A DNA stretch of 64,000 nucleotides from Streptomyces carminius. GTDB lineage: Bacteria > Actinomycetota > Actinomycetes > Streptomycetales > Streptomycetaceae. Positions 1-9,483 of the stretch are shown piece after piece. Below the pieces are notes generated by a model. That model was not told where the DNA came from. It did not search any database and was given only the letters and a program-made list of their open reading frames with translations. The first letter of the stretch is position 1, and each line of letters starts with the position of its first letter. The stretch spans positions 124,001-188,000 of the forward strand of contig NZ_PGGW01000038.1 of the NCBI RefSeq assembly GCF_002794255.1. The letters are read 5' to 3'. The position numbers and the translations under genes are program-made.

Positions 1-179
1 GTGAACGTGGAGACCGCGCTCGCCAGGGTGACCTGGTTGGGCGTCAGGCGCGCGGCGTAGGCGGCCGCGGCCAGTAACCGGCCCGCCGGCCGGTTGACGT
101 ACCGCGAGTACAGCGACACCCCCCTGGCTGATTTCTGCGCAGCCGACAACCGCTCCACCGCGTAACCGAACCGGCTCAC
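1..179 (-). CDS. CDP-alcohol phosphatidyltransferase, N-terminal part (cut by window edge)
   Basis: This minus-strand gene starts at a GTG at 179 and runs off the left edge after 59 codons. The visible N-terminus contains SLYSRYVNRPAGRLL followed by LTPNQVTLASA, the usual opening of actinobacterial CDP-alcohol phosphatidyltransferases, which are membrane enzymes joining a CDP-activated lipid or alcohol to a second alcohol. A purine-rich GGGGGGAAA lies just upstream of the GTG. The catalytic CDP-alcohol motif (DGxxAR) would lie beyond the edge, so substrate class cannot be judged. It is divergent from the lipoprotein gene at 232 with 52 bases between the two starts. The family call rests on this short N-terminal pattern only. 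Confidence 0.6.
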   Translation of the reverse strand, partial: MSRFGYAVERLSAAQKSARGVSLYSRYVNRPAGRLLAAAAYAARLTPNQVTLASAVSTF

Positions 180-231
180 TTTCCCCCCACTCGACGCACC
201 CGCACCACGGACTTCTCGAAGGAGCATCATC

Positions 232-1575
232 ATGGCAGGCGACTCCTTACGGCGGACCGGTACCACCAGCCGCCGCGCGGTGCTGACGGCGGGCACGGCG
301 GGTACGGCCGCCGCGCTGACGGCCGGCCTCGCGGGCTGCGAGACGGCGGGTACCGCGGACGCGGCGGACTCCGCGGCGGACGAGGCCCGCACCCTGTCCG
401 TCGGCGGCCGCAGGCCCAAGGGGAAGGACACCGTCGACGTCGTCGCCGACTTCGGCGCCCGGGGCGACGGCCGGACCGACGACAGCCGGGCCTTCGTCCG
501 CGCCTACCGGCACGCCGTCGACCGGGTGTGGAACGGCACCGGCCGCACCGTCGTCGACATACCGGCGGGCGTCTACCTCATTCGCGAGCCGGACGCGCTG
601 ATCGGCGCGGCCGGCGGCCGGCCGAAGGCCAACGGCCTGCGGTTCCGGGGCGCGGGCAAGCGCATGACACAGCTCCTGTTCGCACCCCGCCGGGCCGCGG
701 ACTCCTATCTGTGCCGCAACGAGGACGCCTGGGCGAACATCGTGTTCGAGCACCTCGGGTTCCGCTCCGGCACTCCCGGCGCCTCGTTCTTCTACTCGTA
801 CTCCACCGGGCAGGCCCAGGACTACCGGTTCACCGACTGCGAGTGGCTGGGGGAGTGGACCTACGGGCTCGCGCTCGACGGCAGCAACACCAACTCCGAG
901 ATGCGCTGGGAGGCCTGCCGGGTGGGCGGCGCCTGGCGCCGGGCGTTCCTGTACTCCGGGCTGTCACAGCGGTCGCGGGACCCCGGGCAGCAGGACCAGT
1001 TCCTCAACTACTGGTTCAACGACATGAAGGTGGAGTACGAGTGGGGAAACTTCCTGGAGTTCCCCTACGGCGGCTCCGTCACCTGCCGGGGCGGCTCCTA
1101 CATCGTCACCGGCCGCCGTCCGGAGCGGACGGGAGGGCCCGGGGAGTCCGGGGAGTCCGGGGAGTACGGCCGCACCAGCACCTTCTTCCGCTTCCCGCGC
1201 GCCGACCACCACGGCTCCGTGCAGCGCTTCCACGCCGAGGACATCCGCTTCGAGGTGCGCGGCCCGGACACCTTGGTGATCGACTGCGCCTGGGAGAGCG
1301 GCACGGTGCACTTCAACGACTGCGACGACACCGCCCACGCCTTCAAGGACTTCGCGCCCGGCTCCCGTCCGCACCGCTACCGCCCCACCGGGCCCGGCCC
1401 GCTGGTGCGCTACGACTCCTGCCAGCTCTCGGGGAAGCACACCTACCGGCCCGCCGGGGACGGCGGGGGACCGGCCGCCCGCTACGACATGTGCCTGCTG
1501 GCCAACCACGGCCAGGAGGACTTCGCCGAGGGCGCCACGGAGCGGATCCGGTACGTCGACTGCCGGGGGCGCTGA
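232..1575 (+). CDS. Tat-exported lipoprotein with pectate-lyase-like beta-helix fold
   Basis: The 447-residue protein has a twin-arginine signal (SRRAVLTAG, residues 13-21), a hydrophobic stretch and a lipobox LAGC with the acceptor cysteine at residue 36. It should therefore be exported folded and lipid-anchored outside the membrane. Residues 70-88 (VVADFGARGDGRTDDSRAF) match the opening of the pectate-lyase-3 / glycoside hydrolase 28-type right-handed beta-helix family. The rest, rich in short aromatic and glycine turns, fits stacked coils. The substrate is unknown; it may be a polysaccharide lyase, hydrolase or carbohydrate-binding protein. The start is an ATG with GAAGGAG about 7 bases upstream. 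A GESGESGEYG run near residue 310 is a small repeat. Confidence 0.75.
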   Translation: MAGDSLRRTGTTSRRAVLTAGTAGTAAALTAGLAGCETAGTADAADSAADEARTLSVGGRRPKGKDTVDVVADFGARGDGRTDDSRAFVRAYRHAVDRVWNGTGRTVVDIPAGVYLIREPDALIGAAGGRPKANGLRFRGAGKRMTQLLFAPRRAADSYLCRNEDAWANIVFEHLGFRSGTPGASFFYSYSTGQAQDYRFTDCEWLGEWTYGLALDGSNTNSEMRWEACRVGGAWRRAFLYSGLSQRSRDPGQQDQFLNYWFNDMKVEYEWGNFLEFPYGGSVTCRGGSYIVTGRRPERTGGPGESGESGEYGRTSTFFRFPRADHHGSVQRFHAEDIRFEVRGPDTLVIDCAWESGTVHFNDCDDTAHAFKDFAPGSRPHRYRPTGPGPLVRYDSCQLSGKHTYRPAGDGGGPAARYDMCLLANHGQEDFAEGATERIRYVDCRGR

Positions 1576-1723
1576 CCGGCGGCCCACCGGGCGGACCGCC
1601 CAAGGACCGGGAACTCCGGCGGATTCCCCCGCGAGGGGCATGCCGGCGGACGAACCGTGCCACAATCCAGATCTTGACCGACAGGGGCGGGGAGAGGGGA
1701 CACGTGCGGGACGGAGCGGGCCG

Positions 1724-2890
1724 TTGAGACTGCTGCACACCTCGGACTGGCACCTGGGACGGAGCTTCCACCGGGTGAACCTGCTGTCCGCCCAGGCGGC
1801 CTTCGTCGACCATCTGGTGGAGACGGTGCGCGCCGAGGGCGTCGACGCGGTGCTCGTCGCCGGCGACGTCTACGACCGGGCGGTGCCGCCGCTCGCCGCC
1901 GTCGAACTCTTCGACGAGGCCCTGCACCGCCTCGCGGACCTCGGCGTGCCGACCGTCATGATCTCCGGCAACCACGACTCGGCCCGCCGCCTGGGCGTGG
2001 GCGCCGGGCTCATCGGCCGGGCGGGTGTCCACCTGCGCACCGACCCCGCCGGCTGCGGCACCCCCGTGGTCCTGGCCGACGCCCACGGCGAGGTCGCCTT
2101 CTACGGCCTGCCCTACCTGGAACCGGCTCTGGTCAAGGACGTCCTCGGGGTGGAGCGGGCCGGACACGCCGCGGTGCTGGGCGCCGCCATGGACCGGGTG
2201 CGCGCCGATCTGGCCGCCCGCCCGGCGGGCACCCGCTCGGTCGTCCTGGCCCACGCCTTCGTCACCGGGGGCGAGGCGTCCGACAGCGAACGGGACATCA
2301 CCGTCGGCGGGGTCGCCTCCGTCCCGGCCGCCGTCTTCGACGGGGTGGACTACGTGGCCCTGGGCCATCTGCACGGCTGCCAGACGCTCACCGGGCGGAT
2401 CCGCTACTCCGGCTCCCCGCTGGCCTACTCCTTCTCGGAGGCCCGCCACCGCAAGTCGATGTGGCTGGTCGACCTCGGGCCCGGCGGCGAGGTGAGCGCC
2501 GAGCGGACCGACTGCCCGGTGCCCCGCCCGCTGGCCCGTGTCCGCGGCCGGCTGGCGGACCTGCTCGCCGACCCCGGTCTGGAGCGCCACGAGCAGGCGT
2601 GGGTGGAGGCCACCCTCACCGATCCGGTCCGCCCGCGCGAGCCGATGGCCGCCCTCACCGCCCGCTTCCCCCACGTCCTCACCCTCGTCCTGGACCCCGA
2701 GCGGCCGCCCGAGGACGCTTCCGTCTCCTACGGGCGGCGGCTGCGCGACCGCACCGACCAAGAGATCCTGGAGGGCTTCGTCGCCCACGTGCGGGGCGGT
2801 GCCGGGCCCGACGAGCACGAAAGCGCCCTGCTGGGCGGTGCCCTGGACGCCGTACGCGCCGAAGCGGCCCGCACGGAGGCCCCCCGATGA
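1724..2890 (+). CDS. sbcD: Exonuclease subunit SbcD
   Basis: This is the nuclease subunit of the SbcCD (Mre11-Rad50-like) complex, which cleaves hairpins and blocked DNA ends. It carries the metallophosphoesterase signatures in order: HTSDWHLG near residue 5, VAGDVYDR, SGNHDS and GHLHG. I place the start at the TTG at 1724 because it gives LRLLHTSDWHLGR, the family's normal N-terminus; the in-frame ATG at 1640 would add 28 residues that look like non-coding sequence. The resulting 388-residue length is normal for the family. The stop overlaps the sbcC start (ATGA at 2887-2890), so the two are translationally coupled. Confidence 0.93.
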   Translation: MRLLHTSDWHLGRSFHRVNLLSAQAAFVDHLVETVRAEGVDAVLVAGDVYDRAVPPLAAVELFDEALHRLADLGVPTVMISGNHDSARRLGVGAGLIGRAGVHLRTDPAGCGTPVVLADAHGEVAFYGLPYLEPALVKDVLGVERAGHAAVLGAAMDRVRADLAARPAGTRSVVLAHAFVTGGEASDSERDITVGGVASVPAAVFDGVDYVALGHLHGCQTLTGRIRYSGSPLAYSFSEARHRKSMWLVDLGPGGEVSAERTDCPVPRPLARVRGRLADLLADPGLERHEQAWVEATLTDPVRPREPMAALTARFPHVLTLVLDPERPPEDASVSYGRRLRDRTDQEILEGFVAHVRGGAGPDEHESALLGGALDAVRAEAARTEAPR

Positions 2891-5800
2891 GACTGCACCG
2901 CCTCGCCGTCACCGCCTTCGGCCCGTTCGGCGGCACCCAGACGATCGACTTCGACGCGTTGTCCGCGGCCGGCCTGTTCCTGCTGCACGGACCGACCGGT
3001 GCGGGCAAGACCTCGGTGCTGGACGCCGTCTGCTACGCCCTGTACGGCGGGGTGCCCGGCGCCCGCCAGACCTCCGGACCGGCCCGGCTGCGCAGCGACC
3101 ACGCCGACCCCGGCACCCGTACCGAGGTGGTCCTCGACCTCACCGTCGGCGGCCGGCGGCTGGAGGTCACCCGGCAGCCCGAGCAGCGGCGCCCCAAGAA
3201 GCGCGGCACCGGCCTGACCACCGACAAGGCCCAGTCCTGGCTGCGCGAGTACGACGCCGCCACCGGCACCTGGAAGGCGCTCAGCCGCTCCCACCAGGAG
3301 ATCGGCGAGGAACTCGCCCAACTGCTGGGCATGAGCCGCGAGCAGTTCTGCCAGGTGGTCCTGCTGCCCCAGGGCGAGTTCGCCCGCTTCCTGCGGGCCG
3401 GCGCGGAGGACCGGGCCAGACTGCTGGGCCGCCTCTTCGACACCCACCGCTTCGCCGCCGTCGAGCAGCACCTGGCGGAACTGCGCACCGCCGCGCAGCA
3501 CCGGGTGCGCGGCGGTGACGAGCGGCTGCTCGTGCTGGGCCAGCGCATGCGGCAGGCCGCCGGGGGCGGTCCCGGACCCGGCGGGACACCGCTGGACGGC
3601 CTCGCGCCGGGCGATCCGGGCCTGGCCGGTGCCGTGCTGGAGTGGGCGGCCCTGGCCCGCTCCACCGCCCGGGAGCGGCGGGACATCGCCGCGGCGGCGC
3701 TCCGGGCCGCGCAGGAGGCCCATGCCGCCGCCGGGCGGCGGCTGGAGGAGGCCCGGGAGCTGGACCGCCGCCGGCGCCGGTACGCCGCCGCCCGGCAGCG
3801 CGCCGCCGCCCTGGCCGCGGGGGAGGAGGAGCACCGCCGCGACCGCGCGCGGCTGGAGCGGGCCCGCGCCGCCGAGGTGGTGGCCCCCGTCCTCGACGCC
3901 CGGGAACGGGCCGAGGACGAGCGCCGCCGCACGGCGCTCGCCGAGGAGGCCGCCCGCGGCCTGCTGCCCGCCGCGGACGCCCAGGCCCCCGCGGAGCGGC
4001 TCGCCGGACTCGAACGTGCCGTCCGCCGGGAGCTGGGCACCCTGGAGGCCGCCCGGCAGGCCGAGGAGCGCGCCACCCGTCTCACCGCCGAACTCGCCCG
4101 GCTGGAGAGCGAGTCGGGCGCGGACGAGGAACTGCTGCGGGAGGCGGACGAGTGGCTGGCGGACTGGGAGACCACCCGCGACGCCCACCAGCGGCGCGTC
4201 GAGGCCGCCGCGGAGGCCGCGTCCCAGGCCGAACGGCTCGCCCGGCGGCTCGACACACTCCGGCGGAAGCTGGCGGCCGCCCGCCATCGCGACGCCCTCA
4301 CCGCCGAGGAGAGCGGAGCCCGGGCCGAGCTGACTGAGACGCACGAGCGGGCACTGGCCGCCAAACAGGAGTGGCTGGACGTCAGGGCACGGCGGCTGGA
4401 CGGCATCGCCGCCGAACTCGCCGCCGAGCTGAGCGACGGCGCACCGTGCATGGTCTGCGGCTCGCCCGAGCACCCCGAGCCGGCCCGGCCCGGCGCGCGG
4501 CACGTGGACCGGCGGGCGGAGGAGGCGGCCCTGGACCGCCACCGGGAGGCCGAGGAGGCGCACCGGCGGGCCGAGCGGCGGCTGGACTCCCTGCGGGAGC
4601 GGCTGACGGCGGCCGCGGCGGAGGCGGGGGAGACCTCCGCCGCCGAACTCGCCGACGAGGCGGCCGCCCTGGAGACGGAGCACACGGCCGCCCGCCGTAC
4701 CGCGGCCGGCGCGGCCGACGCCCGCGCGGCCTTCGACCGGCTGCTGCGCGAGCACGACAGCCGCCGGACCGCCCGGCAGGACGCCGGGCGCCGGGCGGCC
4801 GCCCGCACCTCCACCCGCGAGGCACTGCTGCGGGAACACACGGAACTGGCGCGGCAGGTGGCCCGGGCCCGGGGCACGGCACCCTCCGTGGCACACCGCG
4901 CCGCCGAACTGGAACACCGCGCCGCACTGCTGGCCGCCGCCGCCGAGGCCGCCGGCGCCGCCGAGACCGCCGCGCGGCGGCTCAAGGACGCCGACGCGCG
5001 GCTGGCGGACGCCGTCTGGCGCGCCGGGTTCGACACCCCGCGGGCCGCCGCCGGCGCCCGGCTCGCCGAGCTGGAGCAACGCGCGCTGCAGCACCGCCTC
5101 GACGAGTGGCAGGCCGAGGAGGCGGCCGTGGCGGCCGAGCTCGCCGACCCCGAACTGGCCGACGCCGCCGAACTGCCGCCCGATCGCCTCACCGGGGCCG
5201 AGACAGCGCTGAAGGAGGCCGTCGCCCGGCTGAACGCCGCCTCCGCCGCCCACGCCGAGGCAGACCGGCGGTGCGCCGAACTCGACGGCCTGTCCGCCGA
5301 CGCCCTGGCCGACGCCCGCCGGCTGGCCCCGCTGCGCGAGGAGTACGACCGGGTGGCCCGTCTGGCGGGCCTGGCGGCCGGGACGTCCACGGAGAACGAG
5401 CACCGGATGCGTCTGGAGTCCTACGTCCTGGCCGCCAGGCTGGAGCAGGTGGCCGCCGCGGCCGGTGCCCGGCTGGCGTACATGTCCGGCGGCCGCTACA
5501 CCCTGGTCCACTCCGACGCGCGCGGCCCCGGGCGGGGCCGCTCCGGTCTGGGACTGCACGTCATCGACGCCTGGACGGGCCGGGAGCGCGACACCGCCAC
5601 CCTCTCCGGCGGTGAGACCTTCTTCGCCTCCCTCGCCCTCGCCCTGGGCCTGGCCGACGTCGTCACCGAGGAGGCGGGCGGGCTGCGGCTGGACACCCTC
5701 TTCATCGACGAGGGGTTCGGCAGCCTGGACGACCAGACCCTCGACGAGGTGCTGGACGTACTGGACTCCCTGCGCGAGCGCGACCGCAGCGTCGGCATCG

Positions 5801-5904
5801 TCAGTCATGTCCCCGACCTGCGGCAGCGCGTTCCCGTCCAGCTGGAGGTGGTCAAGACCCGCACCGGGTCGGCCGTCCGGCACCGGGGACCGGCGGCCGG
5901 GTGA
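2887..5904 (+). CDS. sbcC: Exonuclease subunit SbcC (Rad50-like ATPase)
   Basis: The 1005-residue SMC-like ATPase partners SbcD. It shows a Walker A motif GPTGAGKTS (about residues 35-43), long charged and alanine-rich coiled-coil arms and a central zinc-hook CMVC at residues 521-524, whose two cysteines should dimerise two SbcC molecules through zinc. An ABC signature LSGGETF lies near residue 907 and a Walker B LFIDEGFGSLD near residue 938. All parts needed for ATP-gated DNA end processing are present. The start ATG overlaps the sbcD stop. The arms are exceptionally rich in Arg, Ala and Glu, as expected for this GC content. Confidence 0.95.
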   Translation: MRLHRLAVTAFGPFGGTQTIDFDALSAAGLFLLHGPTGAGKTSVLDAVCYALYGGVPGARQTSGPARLRSDHADPGTRTEVVLDLTVGGRRLEVTRQPEQRRPKKRGTGLTTDKAQSWLREYDAATGTWKALSRSHQEIGEELAQLLGMSREQFCQVVLLPQGEFARFLRAGAEDRARLLGRLFDTHRFAAVEQHLAELRTAAQHRVRGGDERLLVLGQRMRQAAGGGPGPGGTPLDGLAPGDPGLAGAVLEWAALARSTARERRDIAAAALRAAQEAHAAAGRRLEEARELDRRRRRYAAARQRAAALAAGEEEHRRDRARLERARAAEVVAPVLDARERAEDERRRTALAEEAARGLLPAADAQAPAERLAGLERAVRRELGTLEAARQAEERATRLTAELARLESESGADEELLREADEWLADWETTRDAHQRRVEAAAEAASQAERLARRLDTLRRKLAAARHRDALTAEESGARAELTETHERALAAKQEWLDVRARRLDGIAAELAAELSDGAPCMVCGSPEHPEPARPGARHVDRRAEEAALDRHREAEEAHRRAERRLDSLRERLTAAAAEAGETSAAELADEAAALETEHTAARRTAAGAADARAAFDRLLREHDSRRTARQDAGRRAAARTSTREALLREHTELARQVARARGTAPSVAHRAAELEHRAALLAAAAEAAGAAETAARRLKDADARLADAVWRAGFDTPRAAAGARLAELEQRALQHRLDEWQAEEAAVAAELADPELADAAELPPDRLTGAETALKEAVARLNAASAAHAEADRRCAELDGLSADALADARRLAPLREEYDRVARLAGLAAGTSTENEHRMRLESYVLAARLEQVAAAAGARLAYMSGGRYTLVHSDARGPGRGRSGLGLHVIDAWTGRERDTATLSGGETFFASLALALGLADVVTEEAGGLRLDTLFIDEGFGSLDDQTLDEVLDVLDSLRERDRSVGIVSHVPDLRQRVPVQLEVVKTRTGSAVRHRGPAAG

Positions 5905-5987
5905 GGGACGCCGGGTGCGCCGGGCAGACGGTACCCGGAGGAAAACCGGGTGACGGCCGGTGTGGCCCGCCGCGATCATCGGATGCC

Positions 5988-6827
5988 ATGAGTCCCGGCA
6001 CCCCGCACACCCCCGGCACCCCGCACCGCGACCCGCTGCCGCTGCGCGGCCGTACCGCCCTGGTGACCGGGGCGAGCCGCCGGGCCGGAATCGGCTGGGC
6101 GATCGCCCGCCGGCTCGTCGCGTACGGCGCCGGTGTCTACCTCCACCACCACGTCCCCCACGACGCCGCCAAGCCCTGGGGCGCCGACCCGGGCGGCCCC
6201 GGGGCGCTCGCCGCCGGACTGCGGCCGCTCGCGGCCGACGGCGCGGCCGTCGCCCACGGCCCCGCCGACCTCACCGCCCCCGGCGCTCCGGCGCGGTTGG
6301 TCGAGGCGGCCGCCGAGGCCCTCGGCGGGCGACTCGACATCCTGGTCGCCAACCACGCCCTCAGCGGCGAGGACGGCCCGCTGGACGAGATCGACGCGGA
6401 CATGCTGGACGCCCACTGGGCGGTCAACACCCGCTCCACGGTGCTGCTGGTCCAGGCGTACGCCCGGCGCCGGCAGGCGGCGCGGGAGGGCGGCCGGGTG
6501 GTCATGATGACCTCGGGCCAGGACCGGGGCGGCGGTATGCCGGGCGAACTGGCCTACGCCCTGAGCAAGGGGGCGCTGGCCTCCGTCACCCGCTCCCTGG
6601 CCACCGCCCTCGCCCCTCGTGGCGTCACCGTGAACACGGTCAACCCCGGTCCGGTGGACACCGGCTACCTCACCGGCGAGGAGCACGCGGCCGTCGCGGC
6701 CATGTTCCCCGGCGGACGGTGGGGACAGCCGGACGACCCCGCGCGGCTGGTGGCCTGGCTCGTCACCGACGAGGCGGCCTGGATCACCGGACAGGTCATC
6801 GACTCCGAGGGCGGGTTCACCCGCTGA
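5988..6827 (+). CDS. SDR family oxidoreductase
   Basis: A short-chain dehydrogenase/reductase of 279 residues. The nucleotide-binding turn reads TGASRRAGIG (residues 27-36), a variant with two inserted residues seen in one common SDR subgroup, and the catalytic YxxxK is YALSK at residues 190-194. PVDTGYLTG and the C-terminal TGQVIDSEGG are also typical of the family. The ATG at 5988 is chosen because homologues begin shortly before the Rossmann motif; upstream in-frame sequence has no protein-like character. The substrate cannot be inferred. It is convergent with the P450 gene that ends at 6881. Confidence 0.85.
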   Translation: MSPGTPHTPGTPHRDPLPLRGRTALVTGASRRAGIGWAIARRLVAYGAGVYLHHHVPHDAAKPWGADPGGPGALAAGLRPLAADGAAVAHGPADLTAPGAPARLVEAAAEALGGRLDILVANHALSGEDGPLDEIDADMLDAHWAVNTRSTVLLVQAYARRRQAAREGGRVVMMTSGQDRGGGMPGELAYALSKGALASVTRSLATALAPRGVTVNTVNPGPVDTGYLTGEEHAAVAAMFPGGRWGQPDDPARLVAWLVTDEAAWITGQVIDSEGGFTR

Positions 6828-6880
6828 CGGCCCGTCCGTTCGCCGGGACGCGTCCGGTCCCGGCGGACGGACGGATGTAT

Positions 6881-8101
6881 TTACGAGACCGGCTTGAGGT
6901 GCACCGGCAGCTCCCGGTGCCCGTTGGCGATGAACGACGGCTGGGGGACCAGCTCCTCGGGGGCGACGGCCAGCCGCATCTCGGGGAAGCGGTCGAACAG
7001 GGCCGGCAGCGCTATGGCGGCCTCCAGCCGGGCCAGCGGCGCGCCCAGGCAGTAGTGCACGCCGTGGCCGAAGGCCAGGTGCTCCCGCTCGGTCCGGGTG
7101 AGGTCGAAGGTGTCGGCGCTCTCCCCGTACAGCGCCGGATCACGGCCGGCGGCACCGAAGCCGAGGATGATGGCGTCGCCCTTGCGGATCGTCACGCCGT
7201 CCAGGTCGATGTCCTCCACCGCGTACCGCAGCGGCATGTGCATGATCGGAGCATGGGCGCGCAGGGTCTCCTCGATCACGTCGTCCCAGCCGGCCTGGCC
7301 GGACCGGACCAGGGCGAGCTGTTCGGGGAGCGCGAGCAGGGAGCGTACGGCCTCGGCGATGAGGTTGACGGCGGTCTCGCTGCCGGCCCCGATCATCAGG
7401 ACGAGCGTGCTGATCAGCTGGTGCTCGTCGAGCCGGAAGTCGCCGTCGCGGGCGGCGATGAGCTCACTGGTCATGTCCTCGCCCGGCCGGGCGCGCTTGA
7501 TGTCGGCCAGCGCCCGCATGCAGGCCCACATCTCGGCGTAGTCGGCGCGGGCCTGTTCGGGGGAGGCCTCGGTGTTCAGCACGGCGTCCATGACCCGGCG
7601 GGTCCAGGGGCGCATGTCGGCCGGGACGCCGAACAGCTCGCATATCACCTCGTTGGGGATGACGTAGGCGAACCGGGCGCGCAGGTCCACCGGTTCGCCC
7701 GGATCGGCGCTCTCCAGTCCGGTGATCAGGTCGTCGACGATCTCCTGGACGCGGGGGCGCAGCGCCTCGGTGCGGCGGGGGGTGAAGGACGGGGCGATCA
7801 GGTTGCGCAGGCGGCGGTGCTCGGCGCCGTAGCTGGTGAAAGCGCTCTCCACCCGCACCCACACGTTGAGGGCCCAGTCCTGGGGTATTCGCTCCAGCTC
7901 CGGCCAGTGGCGCCGGGCGTCCCGGGAGACCCGGCGGTCCCCGGCCAGCCGCTTGATGTACTCGTGAGCGGTCACCGACCACGCAACCACGCCACCGGGG
8001 AGCTCCACCGGCGTCGCCGGCCCCCGGGAACGGAGTCCGGCCGCCTCTCCGGGACGGTCACGGCCGGTGGGATCGAGGACGGGGACGTCGAGTGGTTCCA
8101 T
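6881..8101 (-). CDS. Cytochrome P450, CYP154-like, last gene of the conservon
   Basis: A complete 406-residue class I P450. The I-helix has GAGSET, the K-helix has the ExxR pair E278/R281 (EETLR), and the haem loop reads [10 protein letters not shown] with the thiolate ligand C351. The N-terminal [11 protein letters not shown] and ATPVELPGG pattern resembles CYP154 proteins, which in Streptomyces often sit beside a CYP157 gene at the end of a conservon. It needs ferredoxin and reductase partners, which are not encoded nearby. Its first 130 bases overlap the 3' end of the preceding P450 gene in another frame. The family is clear; the subfamily is from memory of the pattern. Confidence 0.9.
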   Translation of the reverse strand: MEPLDVPVLDPTGRDRPGEAAGLRSRGPATPVELPGGVVAWSVTAHEYIKRLAGDRRVSRDARRHWPELERIPQDWALNVWVRVESAFTSYGAEHRRLRNLIAPSFTPRRTEALRPRVQEIVDDLITGLESADPGEPVDLRARFAYVIPNEVICELFGVPADMRPWTRRVMDAVLNTEASPEQARADYAEMWACMRALADIKRARPGEDMTSELIAARDGDFRLDEHQLISTLVLMIGAGSETAVNLIAEAVRSLLALPEQLALVRSGQAGWDDVIEETLRAHAPIMHMPLRYAVEDIDLDGVTIRKGDAIILGFGAAGRDPALYGESADTFDLTRTEREHLAFGHGVHYCLGAPLARLEAAIALPALFDRFPEMRLAVAPEELVPQPSFIANGHRELPVHLKPVS

Positions 8102-9483
8102 GACTGGCCTCCGGAGGTCTGTTCGGACGCGGCGGATGTCTGGACGGGCGTGCTCGCGGGCCCGGGTTCGGGCACGGACTCGGGTACGGGTTCGGATGCG
8201 GAGAGTGCCGGGAAGATCACAGGCAGCGCGGCAAGGCTACGGTGAAAGGGTCCCGGCCGCCAGACCAGATCCCCTGCCGGCACGGCCAGTTCCATGTCGG
8301 GCAGTACGTCGAGCAGCGTCTCGATCGCCACATCGGCGATGATTTCCGACAGCCCCTGGGCGGGGCACACGTGCGGCCCCCCGCCGAAGGCCAGATGGGC
8401 GTGGTTGGAGCGGCGGTCGCCGGCCGTGCCCCGGACGGCGTGGGAGTTGACCGCCTCGTGGCTGATGAGCACCGGGACTCCCGGGGGGATCAGCAGCCCC
8501 GCGCCGGAGTCGTCGCGCAGGTCGTACTCGTTCGTCGCGTAGTGGAAGCAGAAGTTCGCCATCGGCGACCGCTTCCACAGGACCTCGTTGAGCGCGTCGG
8601 AGACGGTGAGGCTGCCGCCGGAGAGATCACCGGCGAACCGGTCGTCGGTCAGCAGCAGCATGATCGCGCTGGATATCCAGGCGGACTGCGGCACGGTGCC
8701 CGCACCGATGAGGACCACCAGCTGGTGGAGCATCTCCTCGTCCGACAGCCGCAGCGGATGGTGCAGCAGCCAGGAGGTCAGGTCGGCGCCGGGGGAACGG
8801 CGCTTGTCGGCGATCAGCCCGGCCAGGCAGCGGGCCAGGTCCTCGCTGCCCCGTTGGGCGGTGGCGGGTTCGGCGGCGATCATCTGCGCGCAGGCCCGGG
8901 CCATGCGCTCCGTCTGCTCGTCGGAGCAGCCGAACAGCTGGGTGAACACCAGCGGCGGGATGCGGTGGGAGTACTGGCTCACCAGCTCCGCCCTGCCCAT
9001 CGGGCCGAACTCGCCGATCAGCCGGCCCGCCCCGCGCCGCACGTAGGAGCGCACCCGGTAGGAGTCGACCCGGGCCAGCGCGTCGTCGACGGTCTTGCGC
9101 AGCCGCAGATGCCGGTCGCCGTCGGCGAACAGCAGGCTGGGCCGGAAACCCATCATGGGGACGACCTCGTTGTCCATGGGGATCCGCCCCTCCATCAGGG
9201 CGGTCCAGCGGCGGGCGTCCTTGCTGAACTGCGAGCTGCGCAGCACCTCCAGGGCCGCGGCGTAGTCGGTGACCACGACGGCGGGCACACCGGGGGCGAG
9301 TTCCACCCAGTGGGCCGGGCCCTGGGGGCGGAGCCTGGCGTAGAGGGCGTCCGGGTCGGCGGCGAAGCCGGGCCCGTACAGGGCGGGCAGGCCGCTGCCG
9401 GAGCCGGGAGTGCCGCCCGGGGCCGAGTGCGCCGGGCAGCCCGGCGGGGGAGCGGTGTCCGGGCCGGGGGACGGGGTTGTCAC
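7972..9483 (-). CDS. Cytochrome P450, CYP157-like, lacking ExxR
   Basis: A 503-residue P450 starting at a GTG that overlaps the stop of cvnD (GTGA at 9480-9483). The haem loop [12 protein letters not shown] supplies the cysteine ligand C373. The K-helix position reads E300-V-L-W303, so the normally invariant ExxR arginine is replaced by Trp, as described for the CYP157 family. The I-helix reads [10 protein letters not shown], without the usual acid-threonine pair for oxygen activation. The protein also runs about 78 residues beyond the usual end (after LPVIFP) as a Pro/Ser/Glu-rich tail and overlaps the next P450 by 130 bases. It may be non-catalytic or use an unusual mechanism. Confidence 0.85.
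   Translation of the reverse strand: MTTPSPGPDTAPPPGCPAHSAPGGTPGSGSGLPALYGPGFAADPDALYARLRPQGPAHWVELAPGVPAVVVTDYAAALEVLRSSQFSKDARRWTALMEGRIPMDNEVVPMMGFRPSLLFADGDRHLRLRKTVDDALARVDSYRVRSYVRRGAGRLIGEFGPMGRAELVSQYSHRIPPLVFTQLFGCSDEQTERMARACAQMIAAEPATAQRGSEDLARCLAGLIADKRRSPGADLTSWLLHHPLRLSDEEMLHQLVVLIGAGTVPQSAWISSAIMLLLTDDRFAGDLSGGSLTVSDALNEVLWKRSPMANFCFHYATNEYDLRDDSGAGLLIPPGVPVLISHEAVNSHAVRGTAGDRRSNHAHLAFGGGPHVCPAQGLSEIIADVAIETLLDVLPDMELAVPAGDLVWRPGPFHRSLAALPVIFPALSASEPVPESVPEPGPASTPVQTSAASEQTSGGQSWNHSTSPSSIPPAVTVPERRPDSVPGGRRRRWSSPVAWLRGR

Noticed and set aside
1640..1723. Longer N-terminus for SbcD from the ATG at 1640
   Set aside because: The extra 28 residues are unlike any SbcD N-terminus, while the TTG at 1724 yields the standard LRLLHTSDWHLG opening.
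2728..5979. A 1083-codon open frame on the minus strand opposite sbcC
   Set aside because: It is a mirror of sbcC caused by extreme GC at third positions. Its translation is Gly/Pro/Gln-rich with no domain, whereas sbcC has all family motifs.
5960..8245. A 761-codon plus-strand frame opposite the P450 genes
   Set aside because: It overlaps the SDR in the wrong frame and lies antisense to a P450 with intact haem and ExxR motifs.
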